64,000 nt of DNA from Monosporascus cannonballus. Its lineage: Eukaryota; Ascomycota; Sordariomycetes; Xylariales. The position numbers were made by a program, and so were the translations under genes. The stretch is taken from NCBI GenBank assembly GCA_004154925.1, contig QJNS01000008.1:124001-188000 (forward strand), in the 5' to 3' direction. Below, piece after piece: positions 35,705 to 48,424 of this stretch (its first letter is position 1; the number at the start of each line of letters is the position of its first letter). The notes beneath the pieces were generated by a model. The model saw only the letters and a program-made list of their open reading frames with translations, was not told the origin of the DNA and searched no databases.

Positions 35705-38700
35705 GGTTCCACTTATAATTAAATTCGGCTAATTAGAAAATTAAAGTTTAATATATATATTAAGGAATTTTATTTTGCTATAGGTTTATCTTAAAGCGAA
35801 TAATTTCTTATATTATTACAATTTTACTAAAGTTTTATTTTTTTAAATTTTAAATTATCGAAATTTAGTATCGTTTATATAATTGAATTTTTTTATTTTG
35901 GCAATCTTTTTCGAAAGCGTAATATAACTTGTTTATTCGTATTAATTAGGATTAATTCTGTTATATTTTAATTTATTACGCTGATAAAAAAATTTAACTT
36001 TAATTAGTTGTCGACATAACTTTCGACTTTCCAATTAGCTTTTACACGAAATAAGATTTTAATGAAAAATACATGAATTTGTAATTAAGATGATGAAAAT
36101 ATAAAAATATATATTACGTTTTATAAAACAATAATAATACGAATATTAAACGACAGGGATGCGATTTTAAATTATTATAAATTAAAGCTAATAATTAGAA
36201 ATGAAATATTCGTAGCAGTTTTTTCAAGGTGAAATCGTTGATTAACTGATTACGAAATATTATATATTTAAAATTATATAAGTTTAAAAATACAATTTAA
36301 TTACGAATATTTTAAACTGATAAAATAAGAGAAAATATAACATATTTTGAGGAAAAGCTTTATGAAATAAAACGACATTTAGATTCTTGATAATTAGACA
36401 AGGATTATATATATATTACAAGTAAAAAATCAATTAATGACAATTAATGAAAATTAATTGTTCAAAACAGATGTATTAAAATTAATAAAACGAAAATATT
36501 TCACTGTATTATATTTATGCAAGGTATAAATTAATTAGAATTAAGATAACACCGATATGGCTGATAATATGGATTAAATTGTTACTTTAATTATAAAAAA
36601 AATTGAATATACAGAATTTATAATTTACTTGACAAAGAAAATTAACAAAAAATTAAAACATTTTTAAATATATTAAAAGGGTAAATTCAATTTGTTAAAT
36701 AATATATTATAAAACATGTTATCCTAATAGATTAAGACTTTATATAGGTTTTATTTAAAATAGCTTATTGAATTTGGTATTAATAATTAATAAAATTGTT
36801 TTAACGAAAAAAATAATAATAGAAGCATGAATTATGAAATAGAAAACCATTAAATTCGGGTTTTATTACCAGTAACATGTTAATAAAAGAAAATAGATTT
36901 GCCTATATAAAGAAAGAGCGATATTGTTATTACGATTCCGAATAACTTAAAAAATATAGTCGAAAATATTAGGCATTTTATATTTCTTTATATTTACGGA
37001 TTTCAATTATAATTTGAAGTTATTAAATTGAATTAATATTAAGTTATGCTTTTTAATTTCATATATTTCATTATATCCTAGCCTATTTACTAAAAATTCG
37101 TTAAAACTATTAAGAGTTGCGGTAAAATAACAGTTCTAGCTTGTTTCGAAATTTTTTATTATTTGCAAACATTAAGATTTAACGTTATATATCATTAGTT
37201 CTTATTAATTATCGTTAATTGTTTAAACCTAAATACCAAAAAAAATTAATAATGACTTACTTTTAAATACTATGATAAATTTTACAAAGATATGTACTAA
37301 TTAATATTGAGATTATACAGAAGAAATACTGGAAATAATTATTAAAATGTTTAAAAAGAAGTAAATCTTATATTTTGAACTTTTTCGCCAATATTTAAAA
37401 AGTTTATAATATATATTTTAGGATTATATTTTTAGAAGTATTAAATTAATAGAAATATGGATTCTCGTTAAATATTATAAATAGAATTCTATTGTTTATA
37501 ATATTATTAAATAGATTTATTTTTTTAACTTTCGTTTTTTGGATATTATAGTTATTAATTAATATTAACAAGTTAAGAACCTTTAGCTATAATATAAATT
37601 TTCTAGACATATATAATAAATGCAGTATTTTATTAATTAAATAATTTTATTGCAAAAGATTTCGTTAAAACTATGTTTAAAAATATTAATATTTTAAATA
37701 AAGAAATACAATTTATTTTAGAAATCTTCAAATTATAAAATATATATTAAAGACAAATTCTTAAAGATTTATAAACGATTTTAGCGAAATAGATTTGTCG
37801 TAATATATTAAATTAAGTGTGCCTATAAGATATAAAATATGTTATTAAGGTTTAAAATATCGTTAATAGGATAAGCTTTTAAGAAGAAATTATGAATATG
37901 GACGAATACATTAAATATTTATTAAAACGATTTTTAATTAATTATTTCAAAAACTTTTAATCGTTTGTTTATATAATCTGAAAATTTAGAAATTATATTT
38001 TATATTATTATATTAATATTCGTTAAAGATTATGTTTTTAGCAAGCGTAGATAATTTAAATATATAAATCAAAAATAGTTATTTAATATAAAGTATTACA
38101 ATTTTGATAAAATAAATAAGGTACGATGAAAACAACTAAAGTTTTTCGTATAAAATAATTTTAGATTTAAGTTGATTTTATTTGTAAAACACAATTAATA
38201 TTAAAAAGTATATAAATATAATAAATTTAGAATTTTAAAGGTTTCAAGAAAATGATAAAACATTATAAGATCATTTAAATATCGCGAAATTAAGTATTTT
38301 TAGGCTAGGACCTGCCTTAAGGATAATAAAATAGTACCAGTTTTTCAATTAATAATATCAGTTTTTAGCCGAACGATAATAATAAAATATAATTTTATTA
38401 TAAACGAAGTAATTATCGAAATAATTATAACAGAAACGGAAATATATCTAGGATTATAAAAAATATTTTATTAGTTTTACAAGATAAAATAATGCGTAAT
38501 AAAGGTATAAAATTATTTTTAAATATAACACAAAGTGGTATAATGTCCTTTTATATTAATCGATATGTAATTTATATATATGTTTAAAGTTAATTAATTT
38601 AGTTTAAATTTAATTTAATTTCCACCAATATTCAAAAATTAAGCGATAAACAAAAAGGCATTTATTTTATAAAGAATTTGAAAGTAGATATAGAGTTTCT

Positions 38701-38940
38701 TTGATTTCTTTAATTACTTTGCGAATATAAAAAATATTGATTAGTAATAGAATTGTTCAATAATTAATAAAATTTAATTTTAAAATCAATTATAATTTTA
38801 CCCGTTTCCATATTTCAAATGTACTTTATTTTATAAAACGTTTCAAATCTAACTAATAGAGACTTATGATTAATTAACGTCGTATTATTAAAATTTATAT
38901 ATCTTATTTTATTACGAAAAATATGTAAAAATACAGCCCT
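35705..38940 (+). mobile_element. Gypsy family B, 5' part only (copy B2), RIP-mutated
   Basis: Aligns to 48,155-51,350 along its length. It starts with the LTR (about 35,705-35,985), then the primer-binding region (TTTAATTAGTTGTCGAC against TTTAATTAGCTGCCGAG in B1) and the Gag-side sequence. Shared internal marks include ATAACACCGATATGG near 36,547 (B1 ATAACACCGTTATGG) and a TTTTTAGG segment near 38,300. Homology is lost at about 38,940, so pol is missing. No Gag motif could be read. Confidence 0.75.
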
Positions 38941-40701
38941 CATAAGGATAAGACTCGTAGCCGACGAGTTATCGATTATTTACCGACTTACTTACTAATA
39001 TAAATCCAATATATGGCAGCGAATAAAAAACGCCAGATAAAAATAACTTAATATATATATATTTAAAATATATTTCGCAACTAGACGGAAAGTACTTTAC
39101 TCAAGTTTATAGTTATTCGTCATTTTATAATTTTTCTATTTTTACTATGGAAAATAACGCGATAATTATTAAAAGTAAAGCTCGCCGATTGCGAAACAAA
39201 CCTAGGTTACTAATTAAAAAAACCGCCAATCGGAACCGAACCGACGAACGATCGATTACGGTACGGAAATAGGCGAAAAAAACTTATAACGGAATCCTAA
39301 CAAACAAAAGACTATGGTTTTCGGGATCCCAAATCACATTATACATATAATAAGGATAAGTTCCAATAGCCTTAAGCTAAACGGTTAAAAAACGGCCGTA
39401 ATATAACGACCGCGTCTCGGAGTTTAAAACAAAGAAAGCTTATATTATTTAATAATTATCAGTTTTTAGAAATTCTCTGTTAATAAAACGAATATTATTC
39501 GAAATTTTTCCGATTATAAATTTATTAATAAATAATAAAATAAATTAAAAAAGAAGAATTTATAAATTAATTACGATATCGTTATAAAAGCCCAAGGGCT
39601 ATAAATGAGTTTTGTATTATAATTCTTTAAAGTTTTCCAAACGTATGTTAATAAAGAAAATAAAATAAAACTTATTACCAAACTTTAGGTTAATTAATTA
39701 GGGCAAAACATTTTTATTTATATTTATTAGATTATGGGCTATATGGATCTTTTTAATGCGAACATTTAATAATTATATTACGTTAAGCTTAATTATTTTA
39801 ATTACGAAAAAAAGGAAAAATAAAGATTTTATAAATTTTTATTAAGAAAAATAATGCAAATTTTACATTTTTGAATAAAGAATATAGGAAATAATTTAAA
39901 GAACCGTGATAACGATCCGATTAATTATTATTAAATTCTTACGTTAAATAAAAGATTTGAATTTATAAAATTAAATTTATTAATATTATTAATCCGAAAT
40001 ATAATTAACATAATAAATATTTTGCCTTTAATTATGTTTATAAATAAATATTAAGGTTACGAAATATTTTATTTCGAAACAATATTAAGTTAAAATAAGT
40101 TAATAACGTAATAAATAAGATAAAACGGTATTAGGACGCCTGAAAAAAGGCGAAAAAAAACTGATTATTTTCCGTTAAATGTATTAATAAAAATAAATAA
40201 TTTTATTTTAACGTCTTAAAAAAAGAAAATTCCCAGAGCAAATTAAAGGCGTTGTGTAAAAATAATAAGGACCGCGGATTTTTTAAATTCGGAAAACAAA
40301 TAATCGCCGTTTTAATTCCGATCGGAATAAATCCGTACGATTTAATACCTTTAATTTTTATAAGAGCCTATTTAAATATTATAGCTATAAAAAGCCAGGT
40401 TATAAAACGTAAATTACAAACTTTAAAGATATATAAAAACTAGGTTATTCCGGTGATACGAAAAATTATTTTTGAAGGCCGTATAAAATGATATAATATA
40501 TATCGATAAATCAAATTAATTTTTAAACGTAAACCTAAAAAAGGAACTGGAATAGGCATATACGTTTAATTTATTTCGGCTGATAATTGCAAGAGATTGA
40601 AATAAAGCCGCCTTTTAAAAAAATGTATTTATTAAAAGAAATACGGGAGATATAACAGTATAAGTAATTATGGATATCGGAATATAGGTACATATTATAA
40701 G
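38941..40701. other. Mixed stretch with a hairpin and unassigned coding-like remains
   Basis: A 17-nt hairpin ACTCGT-AGCCG-ACGAGT lies at 38,953-38,969. Between 39,160 and 39,440 CA and TG are somewhat commoner than nearby. From about 40,240 to 40,660 the plus strand has open pieces (for example 40,252-40,443) whose wording looks like former protein, such as VIPVIRKIIFEGRIK, but I do not recognise the family. It may be the 3' part of a further retroelement into which A2 inserted. Confidence 0.4.
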
Positions 40702-41075
40702 TGTTACGACCCGACAAGCTCCGGTCTTAAGAAACGGTTAGGCGGAAATATACGGACCACATTCCGGATTACGCAACGGTAATTATTATTAAGCCAGTAA
40801 TTATTAATAATTAAAAGTAATCCCAAATAATCGTGATTATTACCAACGGCATAATTACGAATAATTAAGTTAAAAAAGAAAAAAATATATACGCTTATTA
40901 AATCCATAATTTAAATAATTTCAGCTTGTAATATAATATCGTTACCTAAAATACTTTTGACATTACGAAACGTAATATATTATTATATTTATTACTTAAA
41001 TTCCCAGGATATTCCTATTAATATAAACTTATCAACTTAAGGTTTAATAATTAGTTAAACTTTTTAGCTATTATA
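40702..41075 (+). repeat. A2 5' LTR
   Basis: 374 bp, TGTTACGACC to GCTATTATA (RIP form of GCCGTCACA). It differs from A1 mainly in the AAGCTCCGGTCTTAAG segment after the first 15 bp. Confidence 0.9.
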
Positions 41076-44000
41076 CGTTACAAATTGTTATTTTATAATA
41101 CCGTTAGATTCTAAATAATATTTAACATTTTTAAAATATTAATTAGTATTTAGGTAATTTTTACCTAAAAACCTTAAGCTCGAATTCGGAAATTAGAAAA
41201 AAGATTCGATAATTTAGGGCTACGTTATTTATTTAACCTTTTTTTGTTCGCATAAAGCCGAAAAAACCAAAATCCTATAATGGAAAAGATAATTTTCAGA
41301 TTTTTTTGATTTAGGTACGAATTTACCTTTATTTCCTAAACCTTAACAACTTAGCAAATATAGTCCTAATAATAAAAGCATACCTAATAGGAAATGCGGA
41401 TAATTAATTTAAACCTATTATGAAAAATTTTTGAAAATAAAAAAAGCAGATAAAGAAAATTTTATTAACAAAATCTTTTTAACGTATATTAATTTCGAAA
41501 ACAAAATATGTAATAATTTCGGCAATCCGGATAAAAAATAATTAACGGTTTAACAGTTTTTATAATTCTAATAAAAAAAACTTACGTTTAAGTACGCCGT
41601 AACCTTTAAAAGTTTTACGGCTAAAGTAAGATAAGGAAATAACGAAACCAATATTTTTATTAACATATTTTATAAAAAATTAAAAAATAATATAAAAAAT
41701 AAAATTATTCGGATTAAATAATTAATTGCCTTAAATCAATATATTATAAAAGTAATCAAAATTAATAATCGATAATTTGAAAAACGATAAAAAAAAGGAT
41801 AATATGCCTTACATTCGGAATACAACAAATTTAACTTGGGGAAAAAACGAGACGTACCCCTTACATTTTACGGAACCGCGCCAGGACCTATGAAACTCGG
41901 CGTTACCCACAGATAAAATTAAAGCCAAATTAAATACTTTAATTGTGGCAAAATAGGACATAAGGCCTTTAAATATAAAAAGCCCAAAAAGTTACGATAA
42001 AATAACTAAACCCCTATACCGGAAAAACAATCCAAAAATAATTAAGGAAACGATAACAAAATTATTAACATAATTTAAGCCAAATATATATCAGGTTTAT
42101 AATAAAAAGTTTAACCGGGATTATTACGATAAGAAATTCAATAAAAAATACGAAAAGCTAAAAAACTAGCTTAATAAATATCGCAAACATAACAAAAAGT
42201 ATTATAAGGATAATTACGCAAATACCAAAATTACATAGAAAAAGTTTATCCCGGAACCCCTAATTAATACGGCAAAATATATGCCATATATTGTTAACGA
42301 CGAAAATACCCCGATTATGAAAAATAGAAATATTATATTTATATACGAATTACCCGCATATATTACGAAAAATTCGATTTTCCAAACCGTACCAAACATA
42401 ATAAAAATAAAAAGTAATAATATCGATAATTTCGAATTATAACCCCAGGAAATATTTAACAATTAGCTGAAATAAAGAACTAACCCGAAAAAAAATAATA
42501 TTTACAAAAAAAACCTTTTTTATTGTTATAAATAATATAACTAACAAACGGAAAAAGAATTAATTTAACGTACGGTAAAAAAACATTATCAAAAAATTAT
42601 TACGGACTTTTATTTTCAATTAGCATTTATTACGAATCCTTAAAAAAGAAAAGTTATTAAGGAAAAAATACGCCAATTTATAAAGAATTTTTGGAACAAT
42701 AACTAAAACGACGTATAATAAAATACAGTCGCAAATATAAGAAAATAATTTATTTAATAAGGAAAAAAACTGCAAAAAAACTAGGAATAATTAATATAAC
42801 TTAAAGGAATAATATGCCGATAATAACGATAAATATAATAATTTAACGTATTAAACGAAAAAATATAAATAAAGCTCGATAAATTCGAATAGGAATTAAA
42901 AAAAAGAAATTATTTATAAAAAAATTGCAAAATAACAAAACGTAAAGGAATTAAAAAAAATTTCCGAAAAAGGTTTTAAATGCGATAATAGAAAACGTTA
43001 ATAATCTTATTACCTTAGAAATACGAATCGCAACGTATTAATATACCGTAATGAGAAATTACGGAAGTTTAAACGGAAATTACATTTTACCTAATATAAT
43101 TAATAAATTTAAACTATTGTAAAAAGATAAATTAAAACCTTATATAACGATAAATATCGAAAATTAAAAATTTGCCTATAATAATAAAAAGGTTATACGC
43201 AAAATTAATTACTTCGCAATTTTTATTAAAAAATAATGCTAAATAATTAATTTTAATATCGTTTTATTTAGGAATTACGATATAATTTTAGTATTATTAT
43301 GCATATACCAGTACGAAATTTTAATTAACGGAAAAATTGGCCAAATAAAGTTCGTTTTATTTTTTATTAACGGATAAAAAAAGAAAAAAATTAAAATCTT
43401 AATATTTAATCGATAATAACGACAAATATAAGCATAAAAATACCATAGATGTTTTATTACTTAAAAGAATAAAATATAAAAAAAACGGTTATTAAAGAAA
43501 AATACGACGTATTATAATTATTATTAAAACGAAAATAAAGTAACTAAATAACAATCTGAAATAATAAGAATAATTATTTAAGGAATTAAAAAATTTAATT
43601 AATATGCTATTATAATATTATAAATACGAACAGCTTTTTAAAAAGAACTTAATACGAAATTACCAAAATATAACGAATAAAATTATAAAATAATTTTTAA
43701 AAGAGGATTTTCGACAAAGTTTTGCCTTATCTATAATTTTAATAAAAACGAACTACGTACTTTCAGAGAATACCTGGAAAATCGGTTATAGAAAAAAATG
43801 GATTCGACCTTCAAAATTACCAGCAAAATATCTAATATTTTTCGTACCCAAAAAAAATAAAAACTTACGATTTATAATTAATTATCGATAATTAAACCAT
43901 ATTATTATTAAAAATCGAATATTATTATCCCTAATTACCGTAATAAAAAACCGATTTTATAAAACTAAATAATTTATAGCATTTAATTTTAAAAACGGAT

Positions 44001-46549
44001 ATACTTTTATTAGGATTAAAAAAATACGAATAAAAAAGAACCTTTAAAACGAAATATAAATTATTTAAGTACTTGGTTATATTAATAGGACTTACGGACG
44101 CATTAATAACTTTTTAGCAAGTAATTAATTATATATTACGAAAATACCTCGATATTTTCGTTATTTGCTATCTCGACGATATTCTTATTTTCTTAAAAAC
44201 GGAAAAAACCTATATAAGATATATTTATAAGGTTTTTTAATCTTTATAAAACGTAAAATTATTTATTAATGTAAAAAAAATTAATTTCATATACGGAAAA
44301 TGGAATATCTGAAACATATTATTATGTTAAGATATATTAAAATAAACTTTAAGAAAATAGCTGTAATTATAAAATGGCAAACGTTAACGAAAAGTAAAAA
44401 GAATATAGGTATTCCTTAAATTTGCTAATTATTATAAAATTTCTTTTTCGAAATTTTAGCAAAATAACTATATTTTTAATAAATCTTATAAAAAAAGAAA
44501 AAGAATTTAAATAAACGCCAGATATGGAAAAAATATTTCAAAATATCAAGAATATAATTATTAATAAATTAATACTAATTATATACGATTTAAGCCGTTC
44601 CGTTAAATTAAAAACCGATATTTCGGATTACGCGTTGGACATAATAATCGGATAACGAAATAATTAAGGTAAATTATACCTTATTGCATTTTATTCGTCT
44701 TAGTTAAAAAAAGCCGAATTTAATTACGGTATTCTAAATAAAAAATTTATAGCCATTATTATGGCATTTTGGGAATTTAGGTATTTTCTAAAAAAAAGCT
44801 TATATTAAATTATGATTTATACGGATTATTAAAATCTTATCTAATTTACTATAACCAAGAAGCTTATAAAATAATAATTAAAATATATAAAAAAATTGGC
44901 AAATTTCGACTTTATTATTATTTATAAAATAAAATTAAAAAATAACAAAATAAATACTTAAAGTAAATAACCGAACTTTAAAAAGAAATTGGTTAAAATT
45001 AGCCATATTATTTTTAATATTATTATAAAAAGATATTTACGCTTACGATAAATTGCGATAATTTAGATAATACCTTTAAATATATATCAAAGAATTTAGC
45101 AATATGATAATAATTTTCTAAAAAACCAAAAAATAAATAAAATATAAGTTTTAAAAAAATATCAAAATATTTTAGGACGAAAAATATACGAATATTAATT
45201 ATACGGATATCTAGGGATCTATAAAACCTTAAAACGATTTTAACGTATATATTTTTTTCTTAACATAAAATTAACAGTATAAAAAATTATATAGCAATAT
45301 AATATTTGCGTTAAAATAAAGGCTTAACGATATAAATTATACGGAAAATTACAGTTATTATTAATTATAAAAGGACCATAATATTTAATTATATTTAATT
45401 TTATTATTAAACTTTTTATATTAAAAAATTCAGCAATAACAATATATTATTTTAGCATTTTCGTAATCGTCGACCGATTTACGAAATCTTTTTATTTTTT
45501 ACCATATTATAAGGATATAAACGCCAAATAATAGGTATATATTTTCTTTTAACATATTTTTAACATATACGAATTATTAATAAAAATTATATCAAATAAA
45601 GGATCGATATTTATATTTAAATTTTAATAAGGTTTAATAATACAAATCGGTTTAAATTATAAGTTATTTAACGTATTTAAACCTTAAACGGATAAATAAA
45701 CGGAACGAATTAATTAAACTTTAAAAATGTATTTACGATATTACATTAATTACGAATAAAATATTTAAATTAAGAAATTACCGATTGCTTAATTAATTTA
45801 TAATATTAGTTATTACCAAAATATTAAGATAATATTTACGAACGTAAATTTTGGTTTTATTGCAAAAATTTATAAAAAAACGCGCGATAATAATCCAATT
45901 AATTTTAAAATAATTTTTACGTTAAAATAATTATATAAGTTATACCAAAAATAAAGATAAAATTAAAATTAGTACGATATTAAATAAATAAATATTATAA
46001 CTAAAAAAAAATTAAAAGGATTAACTTTTAAAAAAGGGGAAATAATTTTTTTCGTTATAAAAAAGATTTAAATAATACGACCCAATAAAAACCTCGATTT
46101 CAAATATATTAATTTATACAAAATCGCCAAAAGAATCTTCAAAAATAATTAATAATTAGAACATTTATCAAAAATCAAATGTTGTTTAATTTTTTATATT
46201 GTTTAATTTAAATTAATAGCAGATATAATTAAAATACATACGGTGTAAAACGATATAAAAATAAAAAACGAATAAGCATACGAAATAAAAAAAATTCTCG
46301 ATATGCGAAAATAAAACGGATTTACTTAGTACCTAATTAAATGGAAAAAGTACCTAAATTCCGAAAATACCTAGAAATCCGCCAAAAGCCTTATTAATGC
46401 CTAATACTTATTAAAAATTTTTACTAATAACGACAGGCCCGTCCTAATTAATAATCAGCTAGTTAATAACCGGGATATCGGGTTAATTAATTGCGGCCTA
46501 TATTAACATAATAAACGTAACGGCAGTTTTTTATTACTTTTATTAACGA

Positions 46550-47040
46550 CGTTTTTATTTTTATAGCTTATTTAACGATTAAAACTTACGTTATACTATA
46601 GTAACGTTTTTCGAATAAACCCAGGCTTTTTATTTACGTAAACGAATAAAACGAAAAAAAAATTTATTTATTTCTTTTTAATATTTACGTTAAATTTTAA
46701 GGTAAAACCGCTAAAACTTTAATAATTACTTTTCGGCAAACGTTTTTTCGTATTTTAAGCGTTAATACTTACGACGAATATTTTACAAAAAAAAATAAAT
46801 ATATTAATATTATTACAAAATTAATCCCGATTAATATATTCCTTATATTTTAAAACGTGTTCCATTATTTTATACATTATATTTTTCGAAAGATAATAAA
46901 AATAAAATATAATTTCGTAACTAAATATATTAAAGGCTTTTACGAAATCAATACGACGAACGGTAGAAAAACGGGAAATACGACAAATTTTAAAAATACA
47001 AAACGATATAACTAAAAGCAAAAAAAAGGATATTTACTAA
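46550..47040 (-). pseudogene. Antisense ORF remnant in A2
   Basis: The minus strand reads LKYKEYINRD, a stop, then FCNNINIFIF near 46,812-46,852. Repairing only Tyr to Cys by eye gives the C-x2-C-x6-C spacing seen in the other copies. The longest open piece is 46,821-47,021. Same location between chromodomain and 3' LTR, same antisense orientation. Confidence 0.58.
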
Positions 47041-47086
47041 TCGAAAAAGAAATTTTAAGAATAAGATTTGGGAAAAGGGAAAATCG

Positions 47087-47458
47087 TATTACAACCTGAC
47101 AAACTCCGATCTTAAGAAACGGTTAGGCGGAAATATATGGGCCACCTTCCGGGTTACGTAAGGGTAATTATTATTAAACTAACGATTATTAATAATTAAA
47201 GGTAATCTTAAATAATTATAATTACTATTAACGGCATAATTACAAATAATTAAGTTAAAAAAAAAGAATATATACGCTTATTAAATCCATAATTTAAATA
47301 ACTTTAGCTTATAATATAACATCGTTACCCAAAGTACCTTTAGCATTACAAGACGTAATACGTTACTGTATTTATTGCTAAGATTCCTACGATACTTCTG
47401 CTAATATAAACCCGTCGACTTAAGGTTTAATAATTGGTTAAACCGCCTACCCGTCACA
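47087..47458 (+). repeat. A2 3' LTR
   Basis: 372 bp, starting TATTACAACC (RIP form of TGTTACGACC) and ending CCGTCACA, followed by ATAAG. Confidence 0.9.
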
Positions 47459-47463
47459 ATAAG

Positions 47464-48154
47464 CGAAAGGTTGGCAAAAAAGCTTAATTTTTAAATAGTT
47501 TTCGTAAATATTTCGAGGTTTATCGGCGTTCATATTACGCATATTAAGTATTATAGGATTTACGAAATTCTAATTAATATAATAAATTATAACGAAAACG
47601 AAGAAAATTTTAAGTAAATTTATTTTGTAATACGCCGTAATTTTAAAACGCTTTATTTCTTATTATCTAAACTCAGAATATATAAATTAAATATTATATT
47701 AAATATAAATATATATTAATAATTATACGGAATATGATAAAAGGTTAATAATTAAGAAATTGCCAATTTAAGGTTTTCTGACAAGCAAATATATACCATT
47801 AACTTGATAAACTTAACCAAAAAACTATATATCCCGAAAATTAAAAAATATCAAAAATAAGAAATAACCGATCTCCTTATAAATCTAAAGCATTCTACGC
47901 AAATATGTTCCAAAAAAATAACCAAAAATATTTTTTAATAATTAAATACAAAATATGTAATAACCCTGATCCTAGGAAAAACACCCTTTTTCGGCCTAAT
48001 TTACCTTATTTCGAAAGCTTAAAAAATATTCAAAAAATATACATAAAAAAATTTAAAAGTAAACCAGATATATTATTCGAAAACGGCCGTAAAGTACTAA
48101 CATTATTTATGCCTAAAAATAATAATAATTTTTAATTATTGAAATAAAGCGGAG
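47464..48154. other. Segment between A2 and B1
   Basis: A plus-strand frame at 47,905-48,135 (76 codons, NNPDPRKNTLFRPNLPYF inside) has some CC and CA left and looks more protein-like than most, but I do not recognise it. It is followed by AAATAAAGCGGAG, similar to the polypurine tract before the B1 3' LTR. The segment may therefore be the 3' end of another family B copy sharing the LTR at 48,155. Confidence 0.4.
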
Positions 48155-48424
48155 TATTACACCCATAATCAGGCTCGGCTGATCAGAAAGCCCGAATTTC
48201 GTTTGTATATTAAGGAGTTCTTTTTCGCCATAGGTTTAATCCTTACGTATTATCCGTTATTATTACTATTTAGCATATTTTTTATAAGTTTTTAGTTATC
48301 GAGATTTAATATTAATAATATAATTGGATTAAATTTTTCATTTTCGCTAATTTTATTCCGCACCGTAACATATAATGTTTATCCGCCTTAATTAAAACTA
48401 ATTCTTTTTGACCCAATTTATGTG
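48155..48424 (+). repeat. B1 left LTR
   Basis: Aligns to 59,528-59,799 and to 35,705-35,985. The shared segment includes TTCGGCTAAT or CTCGGCTGATCAG near the start and a TTAGTTATCGAG core. The right-hand border is set by loss of similarity to the 3' copy, and is uncertain by several bases. Confidence 0.75.

Larger units (their letters stand above)
40702..47458 (+). mobile_element. Ty3/Gypsy chromovirus, full length, RIP-mutated (family A, copy A2)
   Basis: 6,757 bp with LTRs at 40,702-41,075 and 47,087-47,458, flanked by the perfect 5-bp target duplication ATAAG (40,697-40,701 and 47,459-47,463). It is collinear with A1. The Gag zinc knuckle near 41,936-41,980 reads YFNCGKIGHKAFKY, better kept than in A1. 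Reverse transcriptase lies near 43,860-44,170, RNase H near 44,570-44,990 and the integrase core near 45,470-45,760 (VDRFTKSFYFLPYYKDINA). The chromodomain is near 46,315-46,440. Stops throughout make it inactive. A purine tract (GGGAAAAGGGAAAA) precedes the 3' LTR. Confidence 0.93.

Noticed and set aside
42214..42462. 82-codon minus-strand hydrophobic frame in A2
   Set aside because: Antisense to the Gag-protease region. Not seen at the matching place in A1, unlike the antisense ORF near the 3' LTR.
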